NCBI RefSeq assembly: GCF_030818255.1 | Contig: NZ_JAUTAG010000001.1 | Location: 1,240,001 to 1,304,000 of the forward strand | Length of the DNA stretch: 64,000 nucleotides | Reading direction: 5' to 3' | DNA from: Microbacterium sp. SORGH_AS_0969 | Lineage (GTDB): Bacteria > Actinomycetota > Actinomycetes > Actinomycetales > Microbacteriaceae | Part shown: in pieces, positions 8,534 through 16,900 of the stretch | Position numbering within the stretch: the stretch's first letter is position 1 | Layout of the letters: every line of letters begins with the position of its first letter | The notes under the pieces: generated by a model | Told to the model about the DNA's origin: nothing | The model's input: the letters and a program-made list of their open reading frames with translations, nothing else | Database searches by the model: none | Translations under genes and position numbers: made by a program

Positions 8534-8572
8534 CGACGCCCGGGCTGAGCAGAGCTCGAAGCCCGGGCGTCG
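8534..8572. repeat. Perfect 13-base inverted repeat between divergent genes
   Basis: CGACGCCCGGGCT (8534-8546) and AGCCCGGGCGTCG (8560-8572) are exact inverted copies with a 13-base spacer. The site is in the divergent gap between the cold-shock and GntR genes, so it is not a normal terminator position. It could be a protein-binding palindrome, or an RNA hairpin if either transcript starts further out than proposed. The rest of 8411-8712 shows only the promoters listed. Confidence 0.55.
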
Positions 8573-8699
8573 ACGGATCCCCCCGGATATGTCACGCGAG
8601 GCGTGACGGTGATGACATTACAGCCGCAGAAGGCCTCCGCGCGACATGAAAGCTGTGAATACGTAACGCAAAGTCCGAGACTGTGATAATCGCGCGACG

Positions 8700-8705
8700 T
8701 AGACT
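8700..8705 (+). promoter_or_regulatory. -10 hexamer TAGACT, leaderless start of gntR-family gene
   Basis: TAGACT ends seven bases before ATG 8713 and no ribosome-binding site is present. Confidence 0.5.
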
Positions 8706-8712
8706 CCGCGTG

Positions 8713-9321
8713 ATGAGCGCTCCACGGTCTCGGTTGGCCCTCGTCGATGAGGCCTACGCGGCCCTCGGCGAGGCCATCGTCGACGGCCGCCTCCGCCCCG
8801 GAGACCGTCTCCGTGACGTGGAGCTGGCCGCGTACATGGGCATCTCACGAACGCCCGTCCGCGAAGCGCTGCAGAAGCTCCAACGCATCGGTCTCGTCGA
8901 GGTCGCCGCGAACCGTTATACGCGCGTCGCCGCGCTCACCGACCGCGCCCGCACCGACATGCGCGAGTACGCCGCGCACAACATCGCGTCGGCGATGCGC
9001 GTCGCGCTGCCGCGCTGCACCCCCGAGGAGATCGAGACCGCCCTCACCCTCATCGACGCGATGCGCGACGCCGACTCCTCGAAGACGTACGTGGCCGCTG
9101 TCCTGGACCTGTATGCCCTCATGGTCGCGGCTTCGCACAACATCCCCTTCCAGAGGACGCTGGAGCAGACCGACCTCGTCCTGCGGCGAAACCTCGAGGG
9201 GTGGGAGAGCATCACGGGCGACACCAGAGCCACGCTGTTCGCGCATCTGCGCACGCAGCTTGCCGCGCGCGACGCGAACGGCGCGACGTGGACCTTCCTC
9301 GCTCTGCACGGCTTCGCCTGA
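8713..9321 (+). CDS. GntR-family transcriptional regulator
   Basis: A 202-residue regulator. The N-terminal winged helix-turn-helix spans about residues 8-75, with the family hallmarks VDGRLRPGDRL, MGISRTPVREAL and LQRIGLVEV. The C-terminal half is helical and resembles an FCD-type ligand-binding domain, though short. It would bind DNA as a dimer and respond to a small metabolite. The target is unknown; autoregulation of its own leaderless promoter, perhaps through the nearby inverted repeat, is a reasonable guess. The start at 8713 is supported by the TAGACT hexamer. Confidence 0.88.
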   Translation: MSAPRSRLALVDEAYAALGEAIVDGRLRPGDRLRDVELAAYMGISRTPVREALQKLQRIGLVEVAANRYTRVAALTDRARTDMREYAAHNIASAMRVALPRCTPEEIETALTLIDAMRDADSSKTYVAAVLDLYALMVAASHNIPFQRTLEQTDLVLRRNLEGWESITGDTRATLFAHLRTQLAARDANGATWTFLALHGFA

Positions 9322-9358
9322 GCGCGCAAGCGTCGAGCGCCCCGCACGGTGCCCCCGG

Positions 9359-9364
9359 TAGCGT
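9359..9364 (+). promoter_or_regulatory. -10 hexamer TAGCGT, leaderless start of GNAT-like gene
   Basis: TAGCGT ends six bases before ATG 9371, identical in sequence and spacing to the HAD gene promoter. Confidence 0.6.
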
Positions 9365-9370
9365 GGCGCC

Positions 9371-9799
9371 ATGGCCCACATCGACCTGCGCGAGCTGACC
9401 GACGACGATCGGGATGCCGCCTTCGCCGCCGTCCGCGACAGTGCCTCCTCGTGGCCGCGCGCCACGATCGAGAACCGCGAGGCCTTCGACGCCTGGGTCG
9501 CCGAGGATCGCGTGGCCGCCCGCGCGGTGGTCGTCGACGGCGCCATCGTCGGCCTCGCCGCCACGCTCGATGTCGACGACGACCGCGAGATCCTCCTCGC
9601 TGTGACTCCCGATGCCGTCGAGGGTGTGGCCACCGAAGCCCTCCGCCTGCTCACGGTCCTCGAACCCGAACGCCCCCTCTACGCCTGCCTCGCCGCCGAC
9701 GACGACCCCTCGCACGCCGTGCTCGCCGGGCTGGGCTTCGTGGAGGACTCGCGCGACGGGGACGACATCGTCTACGTCCTTCCCCCGACTCTGGAGTGA
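9371..9799 (+). CDS. GNAT-like N-acetyltransferase domain protein
   Basis: A 142-residue protein with the strand-helix pattern of a GNAT acetyltransferase: IDLRELTDDDRDAAFAAV at the N-terminus, a central AVVVDGAIVGLAATLDV strand pair, and the late motif AVLAGLGFVEDS typical of the family's last helix-strand unit. The acetyl-CoA loop (Q/RxxGxG/A) is weak or missing, so the enzyme may be degenerate or bind another ligand. It is followed eight bases later by a small membrane protein gene, probably in the same transcript. Confidence 0.65.
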   Translation: MAHIDLRELTDDDRDAAFAAVRDSASSWPRATIENREAFDAWVAEDRVAARAVVVDGAIVGLAATLDVDDDREILLAVTPDAVEGVATEALRLLTVLEPERPLYACLAADDDPSHAVLAGLGFVEDSRDGDDIVYVLPPTLE

Positions 9800-9806
9800 C
9801 CTCGAC

Positions 9807-10145
9807 ATGAACGACGTGACGTGGGGCGGGATCGTTCCGAGTGTGGTGCTGATCATCGCCGGCGGGGCGCTGTGGTGGTGGTCGATCGCTCTGACCGTCC
9901 GCGCCTACCGCGGCGAGCGCGTCCCGGTGTGGCGGAACCCGCCGAAGGCCCCGGGCAGGGCCATCGCTGCGCGCGCGTTCGGAGCGGCCACCTTGACCCT
10001 CGGCGTCGGGCTCGCACCCTGGGGGCGGCTCGACGGGCCGTCCTGGCTCGTGCCGTTCCTGGCGGGTTCGGTGGCCGTGGTGTTCCTGCTCGTCCCGTAC
10101 TTCGTCGCCCTGGCGGTTCACAACCGCCGCGTCGAGTCGGCTTAG
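9807..10145 (+). CDS. Small membrane protein, unknown function
   Basis: A 112-residue protein with three hydrophobic segments: residues 6-29 (SVVLIIAGGALWWWSIAL), around 56-70, and around 80-102 (FLAGSVAVVFLLVPYFVAL). A basic, proline-rich loop (YRGERVPVWRNPPKAPGR) separates the first two. It begins eight bases after the GNAT-like gene. The stop overlaps that of the convergent small acidic protein gene. I do not recognise the family. Confidence 0.7.
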   Translation: MNDVTWGGIVPSVVLIIAGGALWWWSIALTVRAYRGERVPVWRNPPKAPGRAIAARAFGAATLTLGVGLAPWGRLDGPSWLVPFLAGSVAVVFLLVPYFVALAVHNRRVESA

Positions 10146-10279
10146 TTCGGTTCTTCGCTCTCTTCGAGCGTCTCGTCGGCGTCGACCGACGTGTCGTCCG
10201 TGGCGCTGTCCTCCTCGGCTGCGGCGGCCTGCTGGGCGGCGAGGGCGTAGGCCTCTTCTTCTCTGCGCTTCTCCGACAT
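10142..10279 (-). CDS. Small acidic protein of 45 residues
   Basis: A short frame beginning MSEKRREEEAYALAAQQAAA and ending ESEEPN, with about a third of its residues Asp or Glu. It is supported by a leaderless promoter: TAGGTT lies exactly six bases before its ATG on the minus strand, the same layout as neighbouring genes. Its stop overlaps the convergent membrane-protein stop by four bases, a tight arrangement seen elsewhere in the window. It is probably an unstructured or helical cytoplasmic peptide. I do not recognise it. Confidence 0.65.
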   Translation of the reverse strand: MSEKRREEEAYALAAQQAAAAEEDSATDDTSVDADETLEESEEPN

Positions 10280-10285
10280 GCGCCC

Positions 10286-10291
10286 AACCTA
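10286..10291 (-). promoter_or_regulatory. -10 hexamer TAGGTT, leaderless start of the small acidic gene
   Basis: TAGGTT on the minus strand ends six bases before the ATG at 10279. Confidence 0.5.
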
Positions 10292-10317
10292 GGCGCGCGC
10301 GAGCGGCCGCGTAAAGG

Positions 10318-11316
10318 TCAGCGCCGCGAGAGGGTCGCGACGATCGGTCGGTGGTCACTGCCCGCGTCGTCGAAGTCGGTTCTGACCTCGAAGCCGCGCA
10401 CCTCCCACGCCGACCCGACGAGCACGTGGTCGATGGGTGCCGCAAGTCCCGTGAGCAGGCGCACCGGCCACGTGCCCACCGCGGCCGCTCCCGCCTCCGC
10501 GGCGGCATCCCGGCACTCCCCCACCGTGCCGCCGTTCCGTCCGAGACCCGCGAGGTGATCGAGCGTCGAGTTGAGATCGCCCGCGAGGATCACGTCGGGG
10601 CTCGAGCACTGCGCCGCCACCCAGTCCATCCCCTCGGTCCAGTCGGTCATGATCAGCGGCAACGGGGGCAGCGGGTGCGCGGCGACGAGTGTCGGTCCGT
10701 CCCCCTCAGCCGGGCGGAAGACCCCGCTGGGAACCCCGGGCGTCGAGCCGGCCGACAGATCCAGGACGTACGGTCCCATCGACTCCGCGACGAGGAGCGT
10801 CGTGGGGACGGGATCGTCCCCGGGAGCGGCCTGCAACGTCGAGGGAGTCATGCGGATGCCCTCGCGGGACAGGATGCCGACGACCTCCGCTGCCGCGTCC
10901 GCGTCGGTCTCGGGAAGGCTCACGACGTCCGCCCCGGTCTCGCGGACGAGTCGGGCGATGCTCTCGGGCGACGCCCCGCCCCCGTACGTGTTCCAGGCCA
11001 CGACGACCAGCTCGCCGTCGGCAGCCGCCCCGCCCCCACCGCGCGCGACGAGCACGCCCGCGTTGCCGAGAGACGCCGCGGCGAGCACGATCGCCAGCCC
11101 CGCCGCCACGCCCCACCGCCGCCGGAGCACCGCGACCAGCCCCGCGACGACGGCGAGCGCGGCGAATCCGAGAGCCAGGATGCCGCGGAACGGGATCAGC
11201 AGCGCCACCCCCTGAAGCCGCTGCGCACCGACGAGCTGCGGCCACACCACCAGGACGGCGAGAGCGCCGCCGAACACGAGCGTCACGATCAGGCCGGTGC
11301 GTCGGGTCTTCGGCAT
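10318..11316 (-). CDS. Membrane-anchored endonuclease/exonuclease/phosphatase family protein
   Basis: A 332-residue protein. Three hydrophobic helices fill residues 8-92 and anchor it in the membrane, after which an EEP (DNase I-like) domain lies outside the cell or in the membrane plane. Core motifs are present: VVAWNTYGGG (strand with metal-site Asn), SLPETDAD (metal-binding Glu), LAGDLNSTLDH (Asp and Asn) and GSDHRPIVA (catalytic His). Related proteins are phosphodiesterases or phospholipases, and some are nucleases; the substrate is open. TTTACT six bases before the ATG may be a weak leaderless promoter. Confidence 0.88.
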   Translation of the reverse strand: MPKTRRTGLIVTLVFGGALAVLVVWPQLVGAQRLQGVALLIPFRGILALGFAALAVVAGLVAVLRRRWGVAAGLAIVLAAASLGNAGVLVARGGGGAAADGELVVVAWNTYGGGASPESIARLVRETGADVVSLPETDADAAAEVVGILSREGIRMTPSTLQAAPGDDPVPTTLLVAESMGPYVLDLSAGSTPGVPSGVFRPAEGDGPTLVAAHPLPPLPLIMTDWTEGMDWVAAQCSSPDVILAGDLNSTLDHLAGLGRNGGTVGECRDAAAEAGAAAVGTWPVRLLTGLAAPIDHVLVGSAWEVRGFEVRTDFDDAGSDHRPIVATLSRR

Positions 11317-11395
11317 CCGCCCAGTAAACCGCGAAACCTCGTGCGGGCCGGCGCGCGTGGGACGGGAGCGGTTTGGCGACCGGGTGACCCTCGCC

Positions 11396-11401
11396 TAGCG
11401 T
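11396..11401 (+). promoter_or_regulatory. -10 hexamer TAGCGT, leaderless start of DUF368 gene
   Basis: TAGCGT ends seven bases before ATG 11409. The in-frame GTG at 11400 overlaps the hexamer and is rejected as the start. Confidence 0.55.
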
Positions 11402-11408
11402 GGACCGA

Positions 11409-12326
11409 ATGGCCGACACCCTTGCCGACCGACGTTCACCTCTCCGCCCCGCTCTCGATGTGGTCCGCGGCGCCCTGATCGGGGCGGTGGAAGTCATCCC
11501 GGGGGTCAGCGGCGGAACCGTCGCGCTGATCGTGGGGGTGTACGCGACGCTGATCGACGCCGCGAGCCATATCGTGCGAGGCACGGTCGCGGTGACCGAC
11601 GTCCTGCGCGGACGTGGATTGGCGCGCAGCGCCCGCCATTTCCGGGCCGTCCGTTGGCGTGTGGTGGCCCCCGTGCTCGTCGGCATGGTGCTCGCGGTCG
11701 TGCTGGGTGCGCGCATCCTCGCTCCGCTGGTGCAGGAGTACCCGACCGAGACGCGCGCGGTCTTCGGCGGCATGATCGCGGCGTCCCTGCTCATCCCGAT
11801 CCGCCTGCTGGGCCGCGAGTGGAAGTGGCGGCTGGGCCTCCTCGCGCTCGTCGCCGCCGCGGCGGCTTTCTTCCTCACCGGCCTGCCCTCAGGTTCCGTC
11901 GAAGACCCGCCGCTCGTCGTCGTCGCGCTGGCGGCTTCGGTCGCCGTCTGCGCCCTCGTGCTGCCGGGGCTCTCGGGAGCGTTCCTGCTCCTCGTCTTCG
12001 GCCTCTACGAGACGACGCTGGTCGCCCTGAACGAGCGCGACATGCCCTACATCCTGGCCTTCGCCGTCGGCGCGGTCGTCGGGCTCAGCCTCTTCGTCAA
12101 CGTTCTGCGCCTTCTCCTGGCGCGGTTCCACGCGGGCATGCTCGCCCTGATGACGGGGCTGATGCTGGGCTCCCTCCGCGCGCTCTGGCCCTGGCAGGAC
12201 GACGCCGGGCAGGCCCTCGCACCCTCGGACGAGATCGCTCTCCCGGTGCTCCTCGCAGCGGCCGGTGCCGCGGTGGTACTCCTGGTGGTGTGGATGCAGG
12301 CGCGGCTGACCGCGAAACCTTCCTGA
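11409..12326 (+). CDS. DUF368 family membrane protein, polyprenyl-phosphate translocase-like
   Basis: A 305-residue integral membrane protein with eight or so hydrophobic helices. The family signature EVIPGVSGGTVALIVGVY sits near residues 25-42, and the second-half counterpart is VLPGLSGAFLLLVFGLYE. DUF368 proteins (PopT type) have been shown to return undecaprenyl phosphate across the membrane for reuse in wall synthesis. That role is taken from the family, not from anything seen here. It is the last core gene before the accessory island; an inverted repeat 40 bases downstream probably ends its transcript. Confidence 0.87.
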   Translation: MADTLADRRSPLRPALDVVRGALIGAVEVIPGVSGGTVALIVGVYATLIDAASHIVRGTVAVTDVLRGRGLARSARHFRAVRWRVVAPVLVGMVLAVVLGARILAPLVQEYPTETRAVFGGMIAASLLIPIRLLGREWKWRLGLLALVAAAAAFFLTGLPSGSVEDPPLVVVALAASVAVCALVLPGLSGAFLLLVFGLYETTLVALNERDMPYILAFAVGAVVGLSLFVNVLRLLLARFHAGMLALMTGLMLGSLRALWPWQDDAGQALAPSDEIALPVLLAAAGAAVVLLVVWMQARLTAKPS

Positions 12327-12365
12327 CCCGAGCGGCGCCCCCGGCAGATTCGGACGAGCGCAACG

Positions 12366-12398
12366 GAATCGGATGCCAGAGGGCGTGTCATCCGATTC
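12366..12398. terminator. Inverted repeat after the DUF368 gene
   Basis: GAATCGGATG (12366-12375) and CATCCGATTC (12389-12398) are exact inverted copies 13 bases apart. The position fits a terminator, although there is no T-run. Confidence 0.4.
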
Positions 12399-12440
12399 TG
12401 TTCGCCGTGTCCGATTCGGGTGCTGCCCCGGCCGCGGCCG

Positions 12441-12457
12441 CCCCTCGCGCACAGATG
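12441..12457. repeat. 17-base inverted copy of the tRNA-Leu 3' end
   Basis: CCCCTCGCGCACAGATG is identical to the minus-strand sequence covering the 3' end of tRNA-Leu(CAG) and its flank (complement of 21268-21284). It directly adjoins the left 74-base repeat. It may be a remnant of recombination at the tRNA. Confidence 0.5.
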
Positions 12458-12530
12458 GGGGACTTTCCCCACCGCCCCTCCACACGCCGCTGCGCGGCGC
12501 GCGGAGCTTCCGGCGGCGTGGGCCCAACCC
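12457..12530. repeat. Island repeat, left copy (74 bases)
   Basis: This 74-base block matches 19888-19961 with four mismatches, in the same orientation. It starts GGGGGACTTTCCCC and ends GGGCCCAACCC. Internally CACGCCGC and GCGGCGTG can pair, so it can fold as a stem. The two copies enclose the NTPase and nuclease-like genes. Confidence 0.75.
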
Positions 12531-12558
12531 GAACGTGCCCAACCCCGCCCCTGCCCAG

Positions 12559-12604
12559 ACAACGACGAAAGGCCCCGGGAAAACCCGGGACCCTTCTTCG
12601 TTGT
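12559..12604. terminator. Long hairpin, terminator-like
   Basis: Two 21-base arms starting ACAACGACGAAAGG and ending CCTTCTTCGTTGT pair around an AAAA loop with three mismatches. The core GAAAGGCCC..GGG resembles the terminator beside tRNA-Leu. No gene reads directly into it; it may have come with a lost tRNA or gene. From 12605 to about 12930 I see nothing else that can be called. Confidence 0.45.
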
Positions 12605-12929
12605 GTGAGTCTGTACCGAAATCCCAGAGCCCTTCAAAGGGTTGCGCCGCCGGTGGCTTGCAACAGCGACACGGTGAGCGTAGGCCTGGACGTTTGACCG
12701 TCAACCGGGCCCCTCAGCTGCCAGTCTTCACATTGACCGTCCCGTCGGTGCGCTCAAAGAGCGAGGGCCGGTTACAGCTCAGCCAAACCGAGCATGCCTC
12801 GCAGAGCGGGTGTCACATCCGGAGGGGCGTTGACCGGTGCCTTGGCGTGCACGGTTCTCGGCGACTGGGAGGGGGCGCCACCGCGGGGGAACTCACGTCG
12901 GTGGTCGCATCCGAGGGAGAGCTCCTTCA

Positions 12930-13358
12930 CGTCCCAGCTTGATGACGGCTTCGCTCGGGCCCTGTTCTGTCAGCGCAAGCGCCAAGGCAGTCGGATCGTC
13001 GCTGGCCACGGTGATGCGTGCCTCGTCTGCGCCAGCGAAAACGACATCCGCGAGAGCGAGGAGCTCTCGTTAGACCGGGTTCGGGTTGCGCTCGCCCCAG
13101 ACTTTGGAGCGGTGGTTCACGTCGAACGAGATGCGGATTCCTACGCGTCTGGCGGTTCGTGCGACCTCTAGAGCGCATTCGGCCGCGGACTCCCGCGGAC
13201 CCGGGAGTATTCCTGTCAGGTGGACGAGATCGGCGTGCTCGATGAGCTCTGCCGGCATATCGACGGGGCGCAGAACTGAGGCGGCGCTTCCTGCCCTCCA
13301 GAACGAGACGGTCGATGTGTGGGTGGTGCGTCGGTGCTTGTGCATGAACCCGGTGGGC
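12930..13358 (-). pseudogene. PfkB-family sugar kinase fragment (KdgK-like)
   Basis: The minus strand encodes the middle of a PfkB kinase related to 2-dehydro-3-deoxygluconokinase. Recognisable pieces are RPTGFM, FWRAGSAAS, DLVHLTGILPG, ISFDVNHRSKVWGERN, LADVVFAGADEARI and VIKLGREGAL. An in-frame TAA at 13070-13072 interrupts it. The N-terminal third is missing at about 13358 and the C-terminal GAGD catalytic region is not found. It lies head to head with the dehydrogenase fragment, and both lose their 5' parts at the same place. Further down this strand, a frame ending TPALRGMLGLAEL at about 12776 may be another unidentified remnant. Confidence 0.72.
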
Positions 13359-13359
13359 C

Positions 13360-13812
13360 GGACGGGACATCGTCGAGGTCTCTGCTGTCGGATCCGCCTT
13401 GTTCGACGACGGCGCTCGCGAACACGGCGACTACGACACCGCGGTCACCACCTTGCGGAGCGGAAGCGGCGCCGTGGTCACCATCATTAACTCCCGCCAC
13501 AGTGCTTCCGGGTACGACCAGCGACTGGAGGCGTTCGGCGCCGAAGGGCAAGTCAGCGTCGACAACGCGCACCTGAGCTTGGTGAGCCGCTCATCCTCTA
13601 CCGCCACGTCGATGCGGTCCCCGCACCAGAGCTTCTTCCTCGACCGTTACGCCTCCGCCTACCGCGCTGAGCTCGCAGACTTCGTGGGCCTCATCCGAGG
13701 GGAGGCCTCGCACGCCTCCACCTTCGAGGACGGGCGTGCAGCGCTCATCCTCGCCGACGCAGCCCTCGCCTCGGCGGCCGGCGCGGGAACGGTTGCCGTC
13801 AACCTCAGCTGA
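13360..13812 (+). pseudogene. Gfo/Idh/MocA dehydrogenase 3' fragment (inositol 2-dehydrogenase-like)
   Basis: About 150 residues of the C-terminal half of an IolG-type NAD-dependent dehydrogenase, starting near DIVEVSAVGSALF and including DTAVTTLRSGSGA, NSRHSASGYDQRLEAFG, FLDRYASAYRAELADF and EDGRAALILADAAL. The whole Rossmann-fold half and the start codon are missing. The frame is open to its natural stop at 13812. Together with the opposing kinase fragment it suggests remains of an inositol or sugar-acid catabolism locus cut by a deletion or inversion near 13360. Confidence 0.72.
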
Positions 13813-13823
13813 AATATGGCCGC

Positions 13824-13852
13824 GGGTTCCGGTCAACAGACCGGGCCCGCGC
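13824..13852. terminator. GC-rich hairpin after the dehydrogenase fragment
   Basis: CGCGGGTTCCGGTC and GACCGGGCCCGCG pair around a short loop with a small internal mismatch, 15 bases after the pseudogene stop. Confidence 0.4.
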
Positions 13853-13939
13853 TGCTGCTTCGGGGCGCCCAAACGGCCGATGTCGCCACCCCTCAGTAGG
13901 TTTGCGAGAAGCGCGTTTCCGCGCGCGCACATCTGGGGG

Positions 13940-16900
13940 ATGGGGTTTCACGTGGCAGCCACGGCAAGGGAAGGCGGTTGGTTCGTCGTCGACGCACCAA
14001 TCAAGACCGCCGATCAGGATGCGTTCGGTCACGAAGATGTCGCAGACAATCTGCACCGAATGGTGACCGAGCCCACACCGCATCGCCGCATGGTCGGCCT
14101 GTTCGGGCAATTTGGTGTCGGTAAGAGCACCGTGATCGAGTTGCTGCGCGCCAAGCTCAACGGGAACAAAGATCTGACGCTCATTCGCATGTCGGCCGAA
14201 CGCCACGAGCCGGTCGGGTTCCACCGGGCGGCGGTTTACGCCTTCGCTGAGGCCCTTGTTGAGGCCAAGGAGATCTCGAACAGCACCGCCCAGGAGGTGC
14301 TTGAGCCTCTCAGAAGTGCCCAATCCACGTCTTTCTCCGACATGACACTGTCCACCGTCGGACGCGCGGTCACCCAGATGCAGAAGGCGTTGAACGTCAA
14401 CTGGGTGAAGTTCTGGGGGATCTTGGTGGGCGCGGTCCTGCTCGCGGCCCTCGTGCTCGGCCTCGGCGCCGTTCTTATCCCTCCTGCGGTCTGGACCGGG
14501 CTCGGTGGCTTCCTCACCCCGCTGCTGACGGCTGGTGCCTTCTTCGCCCCGTTTATCTGGCTGGCCAGCGTGATCGACCTGGGCCCCATCGACCTCCGCG
14601 GGATCTTCACTCCCGGTACGCGCAGCTTCCAGCGCGCGAAAGTCGAAGCAGCGGACGAGCAAGAACGCGCCTTCGCCGAATTGGTGGCGAAGTCCAAGCA
14701 CCGCCTGATTGTCGCCGTTGACGACATCGACCGCCTCTCACGGGATCAGATCCTGGCGGCCCTGAACGCGATCCGCAGCTTCCAGCTCACCTGCGGCCGG
14801 GCAAAGCAACCCATCTTCATCGTCGCTATCGACGAGCAGATCGTTCGCTCCGCCATCGAAGAGGACAAGGAAAAGACCACCCCCGACGCCCAGGAGTTCC
14901 TCAACAGGCTGTTCACGCTTCGGCAGGAGGTACCCGTCCACGAGACCTTCGACCTGCGTGACTACGCCCGTGACCTCCTCACCGAACGGGCTTCCCTGCT
15001 CGCCGCCAAACTCGGCGAGGCGGTCGAAGACGTCCTCCTGATGCTCATCCATGACGACGTCAGGGACCCCCGCCACGTTGTTCGCCTCATCAACGCCTTC
15101 AGCAGCGACTACAGGCTCGCCGAGGCGCGCGAGGCACGTCCGGGCTCGCGCTCGATAAGAGCCGGCGTGGTCACAGGCCACCTCGACGTTCTCGCGCGGA
15201 TGGTGGTCTTGAAGACCGATTACCCGCAGTTCTTTCGTGCGACTCTGGACGACCAAGGGCTGATCACGGCCGCCTCCCGGGCGTCCTCGCTCGACCTGGG
15301 CGACGAGGAACACCAGTTCCTCGTCGCCCAGGGCTTCGGTCCCGGGTTGCCGAGACACGCATCCCTCTTTCGCTACCTGTCCCGCACCGCAGGGTGGGTC
15401 GAGGAGGGCATCGACCTGACGCCCTTCCTTTATCTCGGCCAGGACCGTTTCAGCCTCACGCTCGGCAATACTCAGGCGCGGGAGATCCGTTCCGCTCTGG
15501 CCAACAATCAGCCCACAGCGTTGGCACGCCTGGGTAACGAAGCTCAGGCCGCTGGGGATGCCGCGACCAACACCTTCCAAGAGCTGACTGTCTCGGTACT
15601 CAGGGAACTCGAGACTGGAGAGCAGAGCAACGGTGTCGCGGCAACACTCGCCGCCGTCCGCACCTGCGAAGCGTTGAAAGGCGCGAAGATCACCCGCGCG
15701 GTCGCTCCGCTCGTCGACAAACACCCCTCCTGGTTGACGGATGTGGTCGGCGCGATCAAGCTGCTCGAGAACGCGGAGGCCGACGCGGCACGCAGCCTCG
15801 CCACCGCGGTGATGAGCGCCGACTCCGCGGCGAGTGACCCCGCGATCTGGGAGAACCGGTCAGAGCTGGAAAGCCTCACGGGCGAGGACAAGTTCGCCGC
15901 CTGGATCGAACGGCGGATCGCCGCCATGATGACGTGGGAGCAGTGGCGGGCGTGGCCCACCAGCGTGCTTGATGATCAGAGCGCCAACTTGATGCTCGCC
16001 CGTGCTGTGCTGCTGGCAGCGCGCGCGGAAGAGGACGACCCCGCAGACGAGAGCGACCTCAAACGGGCAAGAGAGGTCTCTGACCTCATACTCGTTGGCG
16101 CACCCGTCCAAGACGAGGAGGCAATGCAAAAGGCAGTCGCGCAGCCCGCGAACACGTATGAAAGTGCCATCGGTCTGCTCGCGGCGGAGAAGTTCGCGCT
16201 GACCGACAAGCAGCTCGCGGAGCTGTCGTTCACGCACGTGAGCAGAAGCATCAAGGGTGCCGGAGAGGACACCTCGCCACTGACCGCCGTCATGGATGGG
16301 GTCGCCTCTCTTGCACGCCGCACGGCGGAGGAGGCAGCCAGTTGGACGAGCCCTGACCGAAAGACCAAGGTCGCGGCGATCCCGGCGGACCACCTCGCCA
16401 CCTGGATCGGTGACGCCGAGTATCCGCCCTCACGCGGCGTCCCGGTGCTCCAGGCGATGGCGTCACACGGGGTGGCGGGCCAGACCACGCTCGCGACGGC
16501 ACTTTTCAGTGCGTGGGCCGCGGACCCAAACGGATCCGACAATGACGATGTGTCGTTCCGGGACTCAGCTGATCGCGTGATCGCTCTCATCCCTCAGCTG
16601 CAGAACCCGGCGCAGGAAGCAGTGGTGACGACGTGGATCAGCATGCTCGAGGACGACTCCACGCTGCCTGAAGCCATGTCGCTGAGTTCCACGATTCTCG
16701 CCGACACGAGCCCGCCTTTGTGGGCGGACCGGGCGCTCAATGCACTGATGATGTGGTTCAGCACGAGCTACGACTTCACCGGTGTCTACACCGACGCCGC
16801 GGCCGCGGTGATGGCAACCGGTCACGTCAGTCCGGAGGTCGAAGAGTCCCTGTGGTCCCGGTTGTACAGCGTCTCCTCCTCCGGGTCGGTGTATCGACAG

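Noticed and set aside
12605..12700. Possible tRNA remnant after the long hairpin at 12559
   Set aside because: I could not fold acceptor, anticodon and T-arms; only isolated GGTTGCG-like strings are present.
12373..12942. Open frames through the left 74-base repeat
   Set aside because: Codons pass through the structured repeat and the hairpin, and no start signal or homology is visible.
13945..13958. GTTTCACGTGGCAG at the start of the KAP NTPase gene as a parS site
   Set aside because: Only one half-site is intact; three of the last four bases differ, and it is 36 kb from the cluster, so chance is more likely.
16002..16590. Small frames inside the KAP NTPase gene as separate toxin or antitoxin genes
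   Set aside because: They lie wholly within a well-supported coding frame and have no start signals of their own.
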